Assembly: GCA_023436605.1 (NCBI GenBank)
Contig: JAEZIQ010000083.1
Location: forward strand, 1-6,395
Reading direction: 5' to 3'
Source: Actinomycetes bacterium
GTDB lineage: Bacteria; Actinomycetota; Thermoleophilia; Solirubrobacterales; 70-9
DNA length: 6,395 nucleotides
In this document: positions 5,516 through 6,395 of the stretch, piece by piece
Layout: the number at the start of each line of letters is the position of its first letter
Numbering within the stretch: the first letter of the stretch is position 1
The notes under the pieces: generated by a model
Databases searched by the model: none
Seen by the model: the letters and a program-made list of their open reading frames with translations, nothing else
Told to the model about the DNA's origin: nothing
Program-made: the position numbers and the translations under genes

Positions 5516-6395
5516 ATGCCAAATGACATCCTGACCCGGGCGATCGATGCCGCCGCCTCCGGCCAGCACCTGACCACCGACCACGCCGCGGCGGTTCTGA
5601 CCGAGATCATGGAAGGCCGTTCCGACGAGGTACAGACCGGAGCCTTCCTGATTGCGCTCCGGACCAAGGGTGAAACGGTGCCGGAACTGATCGGCCTGGC
5701 CCGCACGATGCGCGAGCTCTCCGAGCCGGTCGAGGTGCGTGGGGACCTGGTCGACACGGCCGGCACCGGCGGCGGTCCCTCGACCTTCAATGTGTCGACC
5801 ACGGCCGCGATCGTCGCGGCCGGGGCCGGTTGCGCCGTCGCCAAGCACGGCAACCGCTCCAGCACCAGCCTTAGCGGTTCAGCCGACCTGCTCGAGGCGC
5901 TGGCAGTGAACATCGAACTGGACCCGTCGCAGGTCGCGGAATCGATCAACCGGACTGGCTTCGGGTTCATGTTCGCCCCCCGCCATCACAAGGCGATGGC
6001 GCACGTAGTGCCGGTGCGAAAGGCGCTCGCTGTCCGGACGATCTTCAACTTCCTCGGGCCGCTGACCAATCCGGCCGGCGCCAAACGGCAGTTGCTCGGA
6101 GTCTCCGACCGTCGCTACCAGGAGTCGATCGCCGAAGCCCTGGTCGGACTTGGCACCGAGAGGGCGCTGGTCGTTTCCGGTGACGACGGAATCGACGAGA
6201 TCTCGATCACCGGACCGACCCGGATGATCGAAGTCGTCGACGGAAGGACCGCGGAAGGGTTCGTTTCGCCCGGTGATTTCGGACTCGAGAGTGCCGAGCT
6301 CGGAGATGTGGTCGGTGGCACGCCGGAAGAAAATGCCGCCGCGACCCGGGCTGTCCTCGAGGGGGAGAAGGGCCCTCGACGCGACCTTGTGGTCC
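5516..6395 (+). CDS. trpD: Anthranilate phosphoribosyltransferase (3' end outside window)
   Basis: The first 293 residues of TrpD, which joins anthranilate to PRPP to give phosphoribosyl-anthranilate, the second tryptophan step. The helical N-terminal domain (about 1-72) is followed by the PRPP-binding loop D-T-A-G-T-G-G-G (80-87), K-H-G-N-R (110-114) with the S-G-S-A-D-L-L-E-A-L segment (120-129), F-A-P-R-H-H-K-A-M (153-161), R-T-I-F-N-F-L-G-P-L-T-N-P-A (174-187) and the Mg-binding D-E pair (227-228). The final visible G-P-R-R-D (286-290) usually lies about 40-50 residues before the end. The start ATG has GAGGGG (5503-5508) seven bases upstream and is one base after trpG. No frameshift is seen. 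The loop between the KHGNR and SGSAD motifs reads SSTSL, a variant of the common form but compatible with function. Confidence 0.95.
   Translation, partial: MPNDILTRAIDAAASGQHLTTDHAAAVLTEIMEGRSDEVQTGAFLIALRTKGETVPELIGLARTMRELSEPVEVRGDLVDTAGTGGGPSTFNVSTTAAIVAAGAGCAVAKHGNRSSTSLSGSADLLEALAVNIELDPSQVAESINRTGFGFMFAPRHHKAMAHVVPVRKALAVRTIFNFLGPLTNPAGAKRQLLGVSDRRYQESIAEALVGLGTERALVVSGDDGIDEISITGPTRMIEVVDGRTAEGFVSPGDFGLESAELGDVVGGTPEENAAATRAVLEGEKGPRRDLVV

Overview
The window reads as chromosomal DNA from a high-GC Gram-positive bacterium, most likely an actinobacterium. Supporting signs are the strong G/C bias at third codon positions, tightly packed genes joined by TGATG stop/start overlaps, an F420-type DUF385 protein, and a HisIE fusion followed directly by trpE-trpG-trpD. 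A soil lineage of the Thermoleophilia/Solirubrobacterales type would fit this layout, but that placement is inference from gene order and was not tested. All complete genes are on the + strand.

Region 1 (1-258): a probable 3' tail of an upstream gene ends at base 29. It is followed by about 230 bases without a convincing gene. These hold a perfect 10-bp inverted repeat with a 25-nt loop, and a striking cluster of three CNTACN5GTANG palindromes spaced exactly 21 bp apart, just upstream of the first ribosome binding site.

Region 2 (259-2306): four tightly linked genes form a probable operon. They encode a SnoaL/NTF2-like protein, a DUF3237 protein, a DUF385 (deazaflavin/F420-dependent nitroreductase-like) protein, and a TetR-family regulator started from TTG. 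The TetR protein is the obvious candidate to bind the palindrome array and autoregulate the operon. The substrate is unknown; the set looks like a small-molecule (polyketide, steroid, aromatic or quinone) modification or detoxification cassette.

Region 3 (2307-6395): a small NTF2-like lipoprotein gene has a possible leaderless promoter right in front of it. One base after its stop begins hisIE (steps 2 and 3 of histidine synthesis), then trpE, trpG and trpD (first two steps from chorismate to tryptophan). trpD runs off the right edge. The genes overlap or nearly touch, so lipoprotein-hisIE-trpEGD is probably one transcript. Histidine and tryptophan synthesis both draw on PRPP, and there is no room for a conventional trp leader/attenuator before trpE.

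The biosynthetic genes are ordinary. The least explained parts are the 21-bp-phased operator array with its uncharacterised three-enzyme cassette, and the way the TetR gene is reached translationally.
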